Shown: positions 1-7,237, counted from the first letter of the stretch. The stretch: DNA of 7,691 nt from Treponema sp. (GCA_031259035.1 JAIRLZ010000068.1:1-7691); one strand, 5' to 3'. Numbers and translations: made by a program. The notes: generated by a model not told the origin, from the sequence alone.

Positions 1-1
1 C

Positions 2-100
2 GTGCGGTATGCGGAACGTTTCGGTGATGAATTATTTGAGAAACTGTTTATCCGCGCATTTGGGTATGGAACCATACCCTTCTCTCTTAAATATGCCTAG
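2..100 (+). CDS. 3' end of an unrecognised gene (partial)
   Basis: A frame is open from the window edge to a TAG at 98-100 and gives about 32 residues, beginning VRYAERFGDELFEKLF and ending FSLKYA. The mix of charged and aromatic residues looks protein-like. The other two forward frames hit stops at 25-27 and 102-104. It does not resemble the N-terminal half of a GH2 enzyme, so it is not simply a frameshifted front end of the next gene. The stop lies only seven bases before the GTG where GH2 homology begins. I do not recognise the family. It may be the C-terminus of an upstream gene or of an inserted element, and a chance open frame of this length cannot be excluded. Confidence 0.35.
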   Translation: MRYAERFGDELFEKLFIRAFGYGTIPFSLKYA

Positions 101-107
101 TTGACCC

Positions 108-2492
108 GTGAACGGTTACCATAACCCTTTCTGCGGCTTTTGGGTTGATGTTACCCGCCATATCAAGCCGGGGAATACCAACGAGATTCGGGTATTTACC
201 GATAACCGGCACAAGCCGAATTGCCGCTGGTATACCGGTACGGGCATCTACGGCCATGTATGGATGCATGTAGGGGAAGCCCTGGCAGTTAAGCCGAATG
301 CGCTTCATGTTACCATAAAAAAACTGAACGGCACGGAGGCGGTTTTATCGGTAGAAGCAGAGCTGTTAAATGAAACAGGCGGGGAACAGAAGGCGCGGAT
401 TACCTGTATGGTATTTGATATGAAAGGAAAAGAAATAGCCCGTAAAACCCAGTCGCTTATGATCCCTGAAAAGGAAAAAATGTCCGATAAAGAAAGAACC
501 TTCCGTGAAGAACTGGAAACAAAGGACATAACGCCCTGGGACCTAGAGATGCCGTATTTGTATACTGTCCGCGTTGAGGTAACGGCGGACAACGGTTTTA
601 CAAACACGGCGGAATGCCGGACAGGGATACGGGTCATATCCGTGGATGCGGAAAAGGGGTTCAGCCTGAATGGAAAGCCCGTAAAACTGAAGGGGGGCTG
701 TATTCACGGGGATCTGGGTATATTGGGCGTGGCCGGACACGACGCCGCGATACGCCGCAAAATCAGGCTCTTGAAAGAGAGCGGTTTTAACGCCCTGCGT
801 TTTGCACACAATCCCTACCTGCCCGGTTACTTTGAAGCCTGTGATGAATTGGGAATGCTGGCTATTGAAGAAGCCTTTGATGAGTGGGTTCTGGCAAGAA
901 CGAGCTTCGGAATATACCAGTGCTTTGAACACGAATGGGAGGCCGTGTTGGAATCCATGGTTGGCCGGGATTACAACCATCCGAGCATCATCTTATGGTC
1001 AACCGGCAACGAGGTGGAGGAGCGGGACGGCTCCGCGGACGGTTACGCATGGAGCGTGCGCCTTGCGGAAAAAGTCCGCGCTTTGGATGCAAGCCGCCCG
1101 GTATCGGTTACCGCCTGTTCGCTCCCGGAGGAATACGGCAAGCGGCCCGCAAACGGCGCGACAGGGAACCAGGCCCTCAACATGGCTTATGACAATTTTG
1201 AATCCGGGGTAGACCTCTGGGGAGACAAGACCGCCGCGTTTTTCGCGCCGGTTGATGTAGCCGGTTATAACTACAAATCGGTGCGCTATGCCCATGACGG
1301 CAGGAAATTCCCCCAGCGGGTAATCTACGGCTCCGAAAGCTATCCCCGTGGCGCATATAACAGTTGGCAGGCAACCCTTGAAAACAGCCACGTTATCGGC
1401 GATTTTGTCTGGACGGCAATGGATTATCTGGGTGAACAGGGGCTTGGCCGTTTTGCCCTTGGCGAAGGTATGTTTCCTCCAAGCCCCGTATGGCCCTGGC
1501 TCACCGCCCACTGCGGCGATCTCGATTTAATCGGAGACAAGCGGCCGCAGAGTTATTACCGTGACGCGCTTTGGCGGCGGAACAACGCGCCGCGTCTGTT
1601 TGTACAGCCGCCGGAACTGACCGGCAAGCAGCTCCTGCGCATGGCCTGGACCTGGGACCCGGTAGAACGGAATTACACCTATCCCGGTTATGAAGGCCAG
1701 GACATTGAGGCGCATATCTACGCCGCCGCCGATGAGGTTGAGTTGCTGCAAAACGGTAAAAGCCTTGGCCGTAAAAAACCCGAAGAATACAAAGCGGTTT
1801 TTGTAACACCCTATGAGCCGGGAGAATTAACCGCCATCGCGTATCAGGACAACAAGGAGACCGGGCGGGACATCCTTAAAACAACCGGGAAAACCGCGAG
1901 CATAGCATTAACCGCCGACCGGAACGCAATACTGGCGGACGGCGCGGATCTGTGTTTTGTCACCCTGCGCGCGCTGGACGAAAACGGCATACCGGTATTC
2001 CTTGAAAACGGCGAGGCAACGCTAACTCTGCAAGGCGGCGGTGAACTTTTGGCCTTTGGCAGCGCCGACCCGAAACCCGGCCGCCTAAAGCCATTCAGAG
2101 AAATGACCTGTCCGCTGTATCACGGCACGGCGCTGGCGGTTATCCGCAGCGAGGAAGGTACGAAGGGCTGTATGCTCTCCGTAACAATGAATGGCGTTAC
2201 CGCTTCTTTGAGGATTGGTTTTATGCCTGCGGGAACACAGCCTGACGATATTATAACCGAAATCAAGATCGGCGGCCCGCTGGATACACCTCTTAGTGAA
2301 CTGCTGGATAATGAAAAAGCCATTGCTATTCTGAAACAGCATCTGCCGGAACTGATGGGAAACCCGATGCTGAATCAGATAAAATCAATGTCAATTAGAA
2401 AGCTGGCAAGTATGGAAAATGCCGATATGTTACCACCGGATAAGGTACTGATCATTGAAGAAGAATTGAAAAGTCTGGAGGTTTATACATGA
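108..2492 (+). CDS. Glycoside hydrolase family 2 (beta-galactosidase-like), 5'-truncated, possible pseudogene
   Basis: A GH2 retaining exo-glycosidase with its front missing. Residues 1-60 are only the end of the jelly-roll sugar-binding domain (GFWVDVT, then RWYTGTGIYGHVW). An Ig-like domain follows to about 180, then the TIM barrel from about 185 (LNGKPVKLKGG, FAHNPYLPGYFEACDELG). The expected acid/base is E302 in GNEVEE and the nucleophile is E410 in YGSES. A DUF4982-type domain (EVELLQNGKSLG) starts near 531, then another Ig-like domain. A helical tail spans about 722-792 (PLSELLDNEKAIAILKQHLP). Full-length relatives carry roughly 100 more N-terminal residues. The GTG at 108 is the valine codon of the conserved VNG motif, has no Shine-Dalgarno sequence and is preceded by an in-frame TGA at 102-104, so it is probably not a native start. 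The rest of the frame is undamaged and overlaps the next gene by ATGA. Catalytic residues argue for beta-galactosidase-type activity, but the exact substrate is not readable. No signal peptide is visible because the native start is gone. Confidence 0.85.
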   Translation: MNGYHNPFCGFWVDVTRHIKPGNTNEIRVFTDNRHKPNCRWYTGTGIYGHVWMHVGEALAVKPNALHVTIKKLNGTEAVLSVEAELLNETGGEQKARITCMVFDMKGKEIARKTQSLMIPEKEKMSDKERTFREELETKDITPWDLEMPYLYTVRVEVTADNGFTNTAECRTGIRVISVDAEKGFSLNGKPVKLKGGCIHGDLGILGVAGHDAAIRRKIRLLKESGFNALRFAHNPYLPGYFEACDELGMLAIEEAFDEWVLARTSFGIYQCFEHEWEAVLESMVGRDYNHPSIILWSTGNEVEERDGSADGYAWSVRLAEKVRALDASRPVSVTACSLPEEYGKRPANGATGNQALNMAYDNFESGVDLWGDKTAAFFAPVDVAGYNYKSVRYAHDGRKFPQRVIYGSESYPRGAYNSWQATLENSHVIGDFVWTAMDYLGEQGLGRFALGEGMFPPSPVWPWLTAHCGDLDLIGDKRPQSYYRDALWRRNNAPRLFVQPPELTGKQLLRMAWTWDPVERNYTYPGYEGQDIEAHIYAAADEVELLQNGKSLGRKKPEEYKAVFVTPYEPGELTAIAYQDNKETGRDILKTTGKTASIALTADRNAILADGADLCFVTLRALDENGIPVFLENGEATLTLQGGGELLAFGSADPKPGRLKPFREMTCPLYHGTALAVIRSEEGTKGCMLSVTMNGVTASLRIGFMPAGTQPDDIITEIKIGGPLDTPLSELLDNEKAIAILKQHLPELMGNPMLNQIKSMSIRKLASMENADMLPPDKVLIIEEELKSLEVYT

Positions 2493-4318
2493 AATTATCA
2501 CCATTATATCCGTGGGCAAGCGCCTCCCGCAGACTTGCCGATTTAAACGGTTTCTGGAAATTCCAGTTTGATCCTGAAAGCTCTGGAGAAGTGGAGGGCT
2601 GGACAAAAAGACTGCCCGCTCCGGTTTTCCTGCCGGTTCCGTCGAGTTTCGCGGATTTCTTCACGGACAAGGATTTCCGCGAATACTCAGGTGATTTTTG
2701 GTATGCGACCGAATTCTTTGTCCCCAATGAATGGCAAAGCCGGGAAATTAGCCTGCGTTTTGCCGCCGCCACCCACCGCGCCGTTGTATTTGTAAACGGA
2801 CAGGAAGCCGCCGCCCATGAAGGCGGGTTTACGCCCTTTGTTGTCCCTCTCGGCAAAACAGTCAAATGGGATGAACCAAACACCTTAACCGTAAAGTGCA
2901 ACAACGAACTGCGGGAAGATTGTATTCCTATTGGCATTACCGCGACACTGCAAAACGGCAAGAAAATGGCGAAACCCTATTTTGATTTTTTTAATTATGC
3001 GGGACTGTTGCGCCCGGTAACTCTGATTGCGCTGCCAAAAGAACACATTACGGATTTTACGGTACGGCATGAACTTTCCGGTAATAAGGCGCTGGTACAT
3101 TATAACGTTGAAACAACCGGAGATAACAATGTTACAGTTGCCGTGTTTGATGAAGACGGAAAACAGGTTGCCGCCGGCGAAGGCAAAGACGGAATTATCA
3201 GCATTGACAACGCCCGCCTGTGGAATGTGCGGGATGCTTACCTCTACAAATTCGTGTTCCGCATAACGGACGGCGGTACTATTATTGACGAATATTCCGA
3301 GGACATTGGAATCCGCACGGTTGAAGTCCGGGGAACAGATATTTTACTCAACGGCAAGCCGGTATATCTGAAAGGTTTCGGCAAACATGAGGACAGCGAT
3401 ATTAACGGGCGCGGCTACAATCCGGCGGTTATCAAGCGGGACTTTGAACTCATGAAATGGACAGGCGCGAATTCCTTCCGTACCGCCCACTATCCCTACA
3501 GCGAGGAAATCTACCAAATGGCGGACCGGGAAGGTTTTCTGGTGATAGATGAAGTTGCGGCGGTGGGCATGATGACCAGCACCCTGAATTTTATGGACGC
3601 CGCCAATGGCAAACCGACCGCTTTTTTTCAGAAAGAAACTACAACGCGATTACTGAAAAACCATCTTGCCGCCATTGAAGAATTAATCCGCCGGGACAAA
3701 AACCATGCCTCTGTTATCGCATGGCGCCTTGCCAATGAACCGGAAACCACCGATGAAAGCGCCTTACCGTATCTTGAGGAAGTGTTTGCTCATGCCCGGT
3801 CATTGGATGCGCAAGAACGCCCCTGTACTTTTACCTCGCTTATGACCGCCACGCCAGACAAATGCGGATGCGTCCAATTATGCGATGTTGTTTGTCTTAA
3901 CCGTTACTACGGCTGGTATGTAAAAGGCGGCTATGAAATTGGAGACGCGGAAAACTGGCTGCGGGGGGAACTTGAGGGCTGGAAAAATAAATGTCCCGGC
4001 AAGCCATTTGTGTTTTCCGAATACGGCGCGGATACGGATGGGACGCTGCATAAACTGCCTTCGGTCATGTGGAGCCAGGAATACCAGATTGAGTATCTTG
4101 ATATGTGCCACCGGGTGTTTGATTCTTTCGATTTTATCAAAGGCGAGCAGGTGTGGAACTTCGCGGACTTTCAGACCACCGAAGGGATCATGCGGGTAGA
4201 CGGCAACAGGAAGGGCATTTTTACCCGCAGCCGCCAACCCAAAGCGGCGGCATTTTATCTCAAAATGCGCTGGGAAAACCTTCCATGTGATTATAAGGCA
4301 AACAACAGCAATAAGTGA
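2489..4318 (+). CDS. uidA: Beta-glucuronidase (GH2, UidA-like)
   Basis: Hydrolyses terminal beta-D-glucuronides to free glucuronate, probably in the cytoplasm since there is no signal peptide. The 609 residues align almost end to end with E. coli UidA (603). Domains are a sugar-binding jelly roll (about 1-185, with EYSGDFWYATEFFVP and HEGGFTPFVV), an Ig-like domain (to about 275) and a TIM barrel to the C-terminus. The acid/base is E417 in ANEPET and the nucleophile is E511 in FSEYGAD. N573 and K575 in GNRKGIFTR form the N-x-K motif that in this family recognises the glucuronate carboxylate and separates glucuronidases from galactosidases. NRYYGWYV and FRTAHYPYSEE match UidA active-site segments. 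The stretch corresponding to E. coli active-site loop 1 has the same length, so it looks like a loop-1 type enzyme. The start is firm: GGAGG at 2477-2481, seven bases before ATG. The ATGA overlap with the upstream GH2 gene implies translational coupling in one operon. Confidence 0.93.
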   Translation: MKLSPLYPWASASRRLADLNGFWKFQFDPESSGEVEGWTKRLPAPVFLPVPSSFADFFTDKDFREYSGDFWYATEFFVPNEWQSREISLRFAAATHRAVVFVNGQEAAAHEGGFTPFVVPLGKTVKWDEPNTLTVKCNNELREDCIPIGITATLQNGKKMAKPYFDFFNYAGLLRPVTLIALPKEHITDFTVRHELSGNKALVHYNVETTGDNNVTVAVFDEDGKQVAAGEGKDGIISIDNARLWNVRDAYLYKFVFRITDGGTIIDEYSEDIGIRTVEVRGTDILLNGKPVYLKGFGKHEDSDINGRGYNPAVIKRDFELMKWTGANSFRTAHYPYSEEIYQMADREGFLVIDEVAAVGMMTSTLNFMDAANGKPTAFFQKETTTRLLKNHLAAIEELIRRDKNHASVIAWRLANEPETTDESALPYLEEVFAHARSLDAQERPCTFTSLMTATPDKCGCVQLCDVVCLNRYYGWYVKGGYEIGDAENWLRGELEGWKNKCPGKPFVFSEYGADTDGTLHKLPSVMWSQEYQIEYLDMCHRVFDSFDFIKGEQVWNFADFQTTEGIMRVDGNRKGIFTRSRQPKAAAFYLKMRWENLPCDYKANNSNK

Positions 4319-4320
4319 TC

Positions 4321-4404
4321 CAACCCCAGTCCGGCCTTTTATCCATGATGGTTTATCCTTCGCCACTAGGGATACCGACGAGAGGCCGGACATTTTTGAG
4401 GTTG
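4321..4404 (+). terminator. Long-loop hairpin with T-run ending the GH2 operon
   Basis: A perfect 9-bp stem GTCCGGCCT (4329-4337) / AGGCCGGAC (4383-4391) is followed by TTTTT at 4393-4397. An outer CAACC (4321-4325) / GGTTG (4400-4404) pair can extend it. The 45-base loop is much longer than usual and itself contains TATCC (4354-4358) / GGATA (4370-4374). The T-run serves only the + strand, so the element fits as terminator for the uidA-like gene. The convergent helicase gene has no equivalent T-run here. Confidence 0.5.
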
Positions 4405-4452
4405 CGAGCGTAAAAAATAAAATTTCTGTCAAGGCGAGATAGATGAACACGG

Positions 4453-6480
4453 CTACTTGTACATCGCCTTCATTCTTGTGAAAAACGCTTTGGCTTCCGC
4501 CTCTTCATCTTCGGGCGTTTTTTGGGCCGCTTCATGATGCTCAATGAGATGCTGGGGAATTTCCGCCAGAAACGGCGAGGGCTGACACTCAACGGAGGAT
4601 TGTTGCTTCCGGCGCGTCCGGCAGCTTGTGATAAAGAGCTTGTCCCGCGCGCGGGTGATGGCGACGTAAAACAGGCGGCGCTCCTCCTCTATGGAGCCTT
4701 CGCTTTCCTCCACGCTGTGGGCGTGCGGGATAACGCCGTCTTCGGCGCCCGCGATGAACACCACCGGAAACTCCAGCCCTTTTGAGGAATGTATGGTCAT
4801 AAGGTTCACCTTGCCCTTGTCCGCGTCATCATCGCCGTCATCCCGCGTGATGAGGCTGATGCGGTTCAGATACGGGTAGAGGGTCGGGTCAAGGTTGTCG
4901 GGATCGTTCTCCCACACAACCATTGACTGGATCAGCGATTCAATATTGCCGAACTTCCATCGCGCCAGTTTTTCATTCTTGCTAAATTCCGTCACCAGAT
5001 GTCCCCAATAATCGATCTCTTCAATCAAAGCCCTCGTCTTTTGCGAAAGTCCTCGCTTCCCCAGCATCTCTTCGCGGTTCTTCTCTATAAGCGCCATGAA
5101 CTCGCGCACGTCGGCGCGTCCCATTTCTTCCTGAAAGAGGGCGTCTTCCGCGAGACTGAACCGCGTCATGGCGTCCCACAGCGAGGAGCGATTTTTGGCG
5201 GCCAGTTCGCTTATCGCCGCGATAGACGTTTTGCCAATGCCCCGGCGCGGCGTGTTGATGATGCGGAGGAGGTTCACATCGTCTTCAAGGTTGGCGATAA
5301 GGCGCAGATACGAGAGCGCGTCCTTGATTTCCTTGCGCTGGAAAAAACTCGTGCCGCCGGACATGCGGTACGGGACATTAAGCGAAAGAAACGCCTCCTC
5401 AATGGCGCGGCTCATGGAATTGGTGCGCAACAACACTCCGAAGTCGTCGTAGCGCATATGCTCCTGAAACTTCATTTGTTTTATCTGCTCCGCGATAAAG
5501 TCCGCCTCGTCGCTTTCGTTTCGCGGATAAAAGATCTCAATGGGCTTGCCTCCGCCGTTTCCTGACCAGAGGCGTTTTTCCTTGCGGTTGGTGTTGTTGG
5601 AAATGACGCCGTTCGCCGCTTCGAGAATCGTTGTTGTGGAGCGGTAATTCTGCTCCAGCTTTATCTCCACGACCCCGGGAAAATCTTCCTCAAACCGCTG
5701 AATGTTTTCGTAACTCGCGCCCCGCCACGAGTAGATGGACTGATCGTCATCGCCAACCACGCAAATATTGCACGGAGCGGACGTGTCTTCCGCGCCGCGC
5801 GCAAGCAGTTTCATCAGCCGGTATTGAATGAAACTCGTGTCCTGAAACTCATCCACCATAATATAGCGATAGCGCTTCCGGTATGCCGAGAGAATTTCGG
5901 GATATCGCTCAAAAAGGCGTATAGGAAGCGTCAGAAGATCATCAAAATCAACCGCGTTGTAGAGTTTCAGGTTGCGCTGGTATTCTTCGTATACATGCTC
6001 GTATTCGCTGTTTGCGCCGTGTCCCCACCTCGCGCGTCCTATTTTCACGTTGGAAAAAATCTGTCCAAGCGCATACAGATCCACGCCTTCCGTAGAAACC
6101 TTGCATTCGCGGAGGCTGTCCTTTATCACCTGATCGCGGTCGACCTCATCATAAATCGAAAAATTCCGGCGGTAGCCCAACGTTTCAATTTCATCGCGCA
6201 ACACTTTCACGCCGAATGCGTGAAAGGTGCTGACCGTAAGGTTTTGCAGCTTCTTGCCGGTCAATTCTTTGACACGCGCCTCCATTTCCCGCGCCGCCTT
6301 GTTCGTAAAAGTGAGCGCCAAAATCGCGGACTGGGGTATCCCCCTGTCGAGCATGTTCGCTATCCGGCAGGTGATGACTCGCGTCTTGCCCGATCCGGCG
6401 CCGGCTATGATGAGGATTGGCCCTTCAATGGCGTTGACCGCCTGCAACTGAGGTCCGTTGAGATCTTCCGCCGGCGTCAC
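4453..6480 (-). CDS. rep: ATP-dependent 3'-5' DNA helicase, Rep type (UvrD/Rep/PcrA family)
   Basis: A superfamily 1A helicase that unwinds DNA at forks or clears bound proteins. All motifs are present in order: Q-motif Q11, Walker A AGAGSGKT (26-33), Ia LTFTNKAAREM (56-66), STFHAFG (84-90), Walker B VDEFQDT (209-215), III GDDDQSIYSWRGA (243-255), IV LEQNYRS (275-281), V MTIHSSKGLEF (561-571) and VI RRLFYVAITRARDKL (601-615). The 675-residue length, SGGTSFFQRKEIKD (374-387) and the short C-terminus ending in RMKAMYK resemble E. coli Rep (673) more than PcrA or UvrD, which carry a longer tail. This is a judgement from motifs, not a phylogeny. The GTG start at 6480 is well fixed: an in-frame TGA lies three codons upstream and AAGGTG sits seven bases before it. 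The gene converges on the GH2 operon. It is probably transcribed separately from the membrane-protein gene behind it, because a terminator lies between them. Confidence 0.94.
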   Translation of the reverse strand: MTPAEDLNGPQLQAVNAIEGPILIIAGAGSGKTRVITCRIANMLDRGIPQSAILALTFTNKAAREMEARVKELTGKKLQNLTVSTFHAFGVKVLRDEIETLGYRRNFSIYDEVDRDQVIKDSLRECKVSTEGVDLYALGQIFSNVKIGRARWGHGANSEYEHVYEEYQRNLKLYNAVDFDDLLTLPIRLFERYPEILSAYRKRYRYIMVDEFQDTSFIQYRLMKLLARGAEDTSAPCNICVVGDDDQSIYSWRGASYENIQRFEEDFPGVVEIKLEQNYRSTTTILEAANGVISNNTNRKEKRLWSGNGGGKPIEIFYPRNESDEADFIAEQIKQMKFQEHMRYDDFGVLLRTNSMSRAIEEAFLSLNVPYRMSGGTSFFQRKEIKDALSYLRLIANLEDDVNLLRIINTPRRGIGKTSIAAISELAAKNRSSLWDAMTRFSLAEDALFQEEMGRADVREFMALIEKNREEMLGKRGLSQKTRALIEEIDYWGHLVTEFSKNEKLARWKFGNIESLIQSMVVWENDPDNLDPTLYPYLNRISLITRDDGDDDADKGKVNLMTIHSSKGLEFPVVFIAGAEDGVIPHAHSVEESEGSIEEERRLFYVAITRARDKLFITSCRTRRKQQSSVECQPSPFLAEIPQHLIEHHEAAQKTPEDEEAEAKAFFTRMKAMYK

Positions 6481-6484
6481 TATA

Positions 6485-6563
6485 TTTCACCTTGCGTCAC
6501 GTTTTGACGGTTTTCCATGCGGGACGGCCGATTTCCGTGTTTTTCGCCTTGCGTCACGTTTTG
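6485..6563 (-). repeat. Direct repeat covering the helicase start region
   Basis: Two 22-base copies (6485-6506 and 6542-6563) differ at one position and are 57 bases apart. Read on the - strand each contains CAAAACGTGACGCAAGG. The proximal copy supplies the AAGGTG ribosome site of the helicase. The helicase start itself (GTGACGCCGGCGGAA) resembles the same motif, giving three related GTGACGC segments in a row. The 57-base period is 19 codons, so the two copies read in the same frame as QNVTQGE, but that frame closes at a TAG overlapping the helicase GTG. Confidence 0.6.
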
Positions 6564-6586
6564 TATTTTTCTCCTTGAGCATAGTT

Positions 6587-6615
6587 GCGCATGGGGGAAA
6601 CAAATCCCCATGCGC
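6587..6615 (-). other. Perfect 10-bp hairpin in the probable helicase leader
   Basis: GCGCATGGGG (6587-6596) pairs perfectly with CCCCATGCGC (6606-6615) around a 9-base loop. On the - strand no T-run follows, so it is not a classic terminator for the upstream membrane-protein gene. On that strand a Shine-Dalgarno-like AAGGAG follows about 10 bases later, but no well-spaced start that opens a sizeable gene. It may be a leader structure or mRNA stabiliser. Outside this hairpin, the repeats and the terminator, I see nothing else in the 6481-6683 gap. Confidence 0.5.
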
Positions 6616-6664
6616 CCGATTTTCCGAGGCAAGCTGGTATGGGGTCTTAAACCAAAAGCAATTT

Positions 6665-6695
6665 AAAAAATACGCCGCGGGGATCAACCGGGCGT
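6665..6695 (-). terminator. Rho-independent terminator of the membrane-protein gene
   Basis: On the - strand, ACGCCCGG (6695-6688) pairs with CCG-C-GGCGT (6680-6672) through eight base pairs and one bulged base, with a 7-base loop. TTTTTT (6670-6665) follows one base after the stem. The TGA stop of the membrane-protein gene (6686-6684) lies inside the loop, so the terminator overlaps the end of the gene. It separates that transcript from the helicase. Confidence 0.6.
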
Positions 6696-7184
6696 CGGCA
6701 GGGGATCTCTTTTCAGGAAAAACTGAAGCCCCTGAATGCCAAGCATCATAACGAGAGTGACGGCGGCGCCCGCGACAACCACTCCGGCAATGACAGCCAG
6801 CATGGTCTTTCGTTTGCCCAGCCCAAGCGCCCACGCGCCGAGCGCGCCTGTCCACGCCCCTGTGAGCGGAAAGGGAATCGCCACAAAAAGCGCCACTCCA
6901 AGGCAGCCCCACTTTTCAACGCCGCTATGGAGTTTCACCCGCGCCCTTTCGACAAAACGGTCGAACAGCTTTTGATACCACGCCATCGTGAGAAACAGTT
7001 TGTGCAGGGTCGCCAGAAATATCCAGCACACCGGCGCGGCCAAGGCGTTCAAAAACGCGCAGAAAGGATAGGCTATATACCACGGAATCCCATGTACAAT
7101 GGCGAAGGGTATGCCGCCCCTGAGCTCCGAAATCGGCGCAAAAGAAAAAAGAGCCGTCCACAAAAAGACGAGCGATGTGTTCAT
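6684..7184 (-). CDS. Small multi-drug export family membrane protein (Sm_multidrug_ex, COG2426)
   Basis: A 166-residue integral membrane protein. Family hallmarks are the N-terminal PISELRGGIPFAI (17-29) and the second conserved segment IPFPLTGAWTGALGAWALG (103-121). Hydrophobic spans lie at about 3-15, 33-60, 93-122 (broken by prolines, possibly re-entrant) and 127-150, with a charged cytosolic-type stretch at 70-92. The length is normal for the family. The export role is inherited from the family name, and its substrate is not established by anything here. The ATG at 7184 puts PISELRG at the usual distance from the N-terminus. No Shine-Dalgarno sequence precedes it on the coding strand (ACCTCCC instead), which fits either leaderless initiation or coupling to a tiny overlapping ORF. 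It has its own terminator. Confidence 0.85.
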   Translation of the reverse strand: MNTSLVFLWTALFSFAPISELRGGIPFAIVHGIPWYIAYPFCAFLNALAAPVCWIFLATLHKLFLTMAWYQKLFDRFVERARVKLHSGVEKWGCLGVALFVAIPFPLTGAWTGALGAWALGLGKRKTMLAVIAGVVVAGAAVTLVMMLGIQGLQFFLKRDPLPTPG

Positions 7185-7237
7185 GGGAGGTAGTATACAA
7201 AAATAACGCGGTTTTGTATACGGCTTTTTTGATTCAT
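7181..7237 (-). CDS. Possible 18-codon leader ORF overlapping the membrane-protein start
   Basis: An ATG at 7237-7235 opens an 18-residue frame (MNQKSRIQNRVIFVYYLP). Its TGA overlaps the ATG of the membrane-protein gene as ATGA. GGAGG lies only two bases before the ATG, which is too close for an efficient ribosome site. It would explain how a gene without a Shine-Dalgarno sequence is translated, by coupling, but it needs transcription to begin upstream of 7237. It may equally be a chance frame. Confidence 0.2.
   Translation of the reverse strand: MNQKSRIQNRVIFVYYLP
7192..7221 (-). promoter_or_regulatory. Inverted repeat with embedded promoter hexamers (candidate operator/promoter)
   Basis: GTATACAAAA (7193-7202) and TTTTGTATAC (7212-7221) form a perfect 10-bp inverted repeat with a 9-base spacer. 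On the - strand TATACA (7220-7215) and TATACT (7197-7192) sit exactly 17 bases apart, matching 4/6 and 5/6 of the sigma-70 -35 and -10 consensus. The -10 ends seven bases before the membrane-protein ATG, so transcription would start at or next to the start codon. A repressor dimer bound to the repeat would cover both hexamers. Confidence 0.45.

Noticed and set aside
4318..4407. Integron attC-like site (ATCCAAC at 4318-4324 fits RYYYAAC, with a palindromic interior)
   Set aside because: The partner site should read GTTRRRY, but the candidate GTTGCGA at 4401-4407 fails at two positions. There is no cassette arrangement, and a T-run directly follows the stem.
3878..4450. A 190-codon - strand frame starting near 4450
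   Set aside because: Most of it is antisense to the well-supported uidA-like gene, it begins inside the operon terminator region without a ribosome site, and its sequence has no recognisable domain.
5824..6507. A 227-codon + strand frame
   Set aside because: It lies antisense to the helicase gene, whose motifs are all intact, so it is a shadow frame created by the codon bias of that gene.
6487..6912. A 141-codon - strand frame containing a repeated KRDAR
   Set aside because: It runs out of frame through the membrane-protein gene and its terminator. The KRDAR repetition is just the translated 22-base direct repeat.
7193..7230. Inverted repeat plus CGGCTTTTTT as a + strand terminator
   Set aside because: No + strand gene ends before it, the stem is A/T-rich, and four bases separate it from the T-run. 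A regulatory site for the - strand gene fits better.
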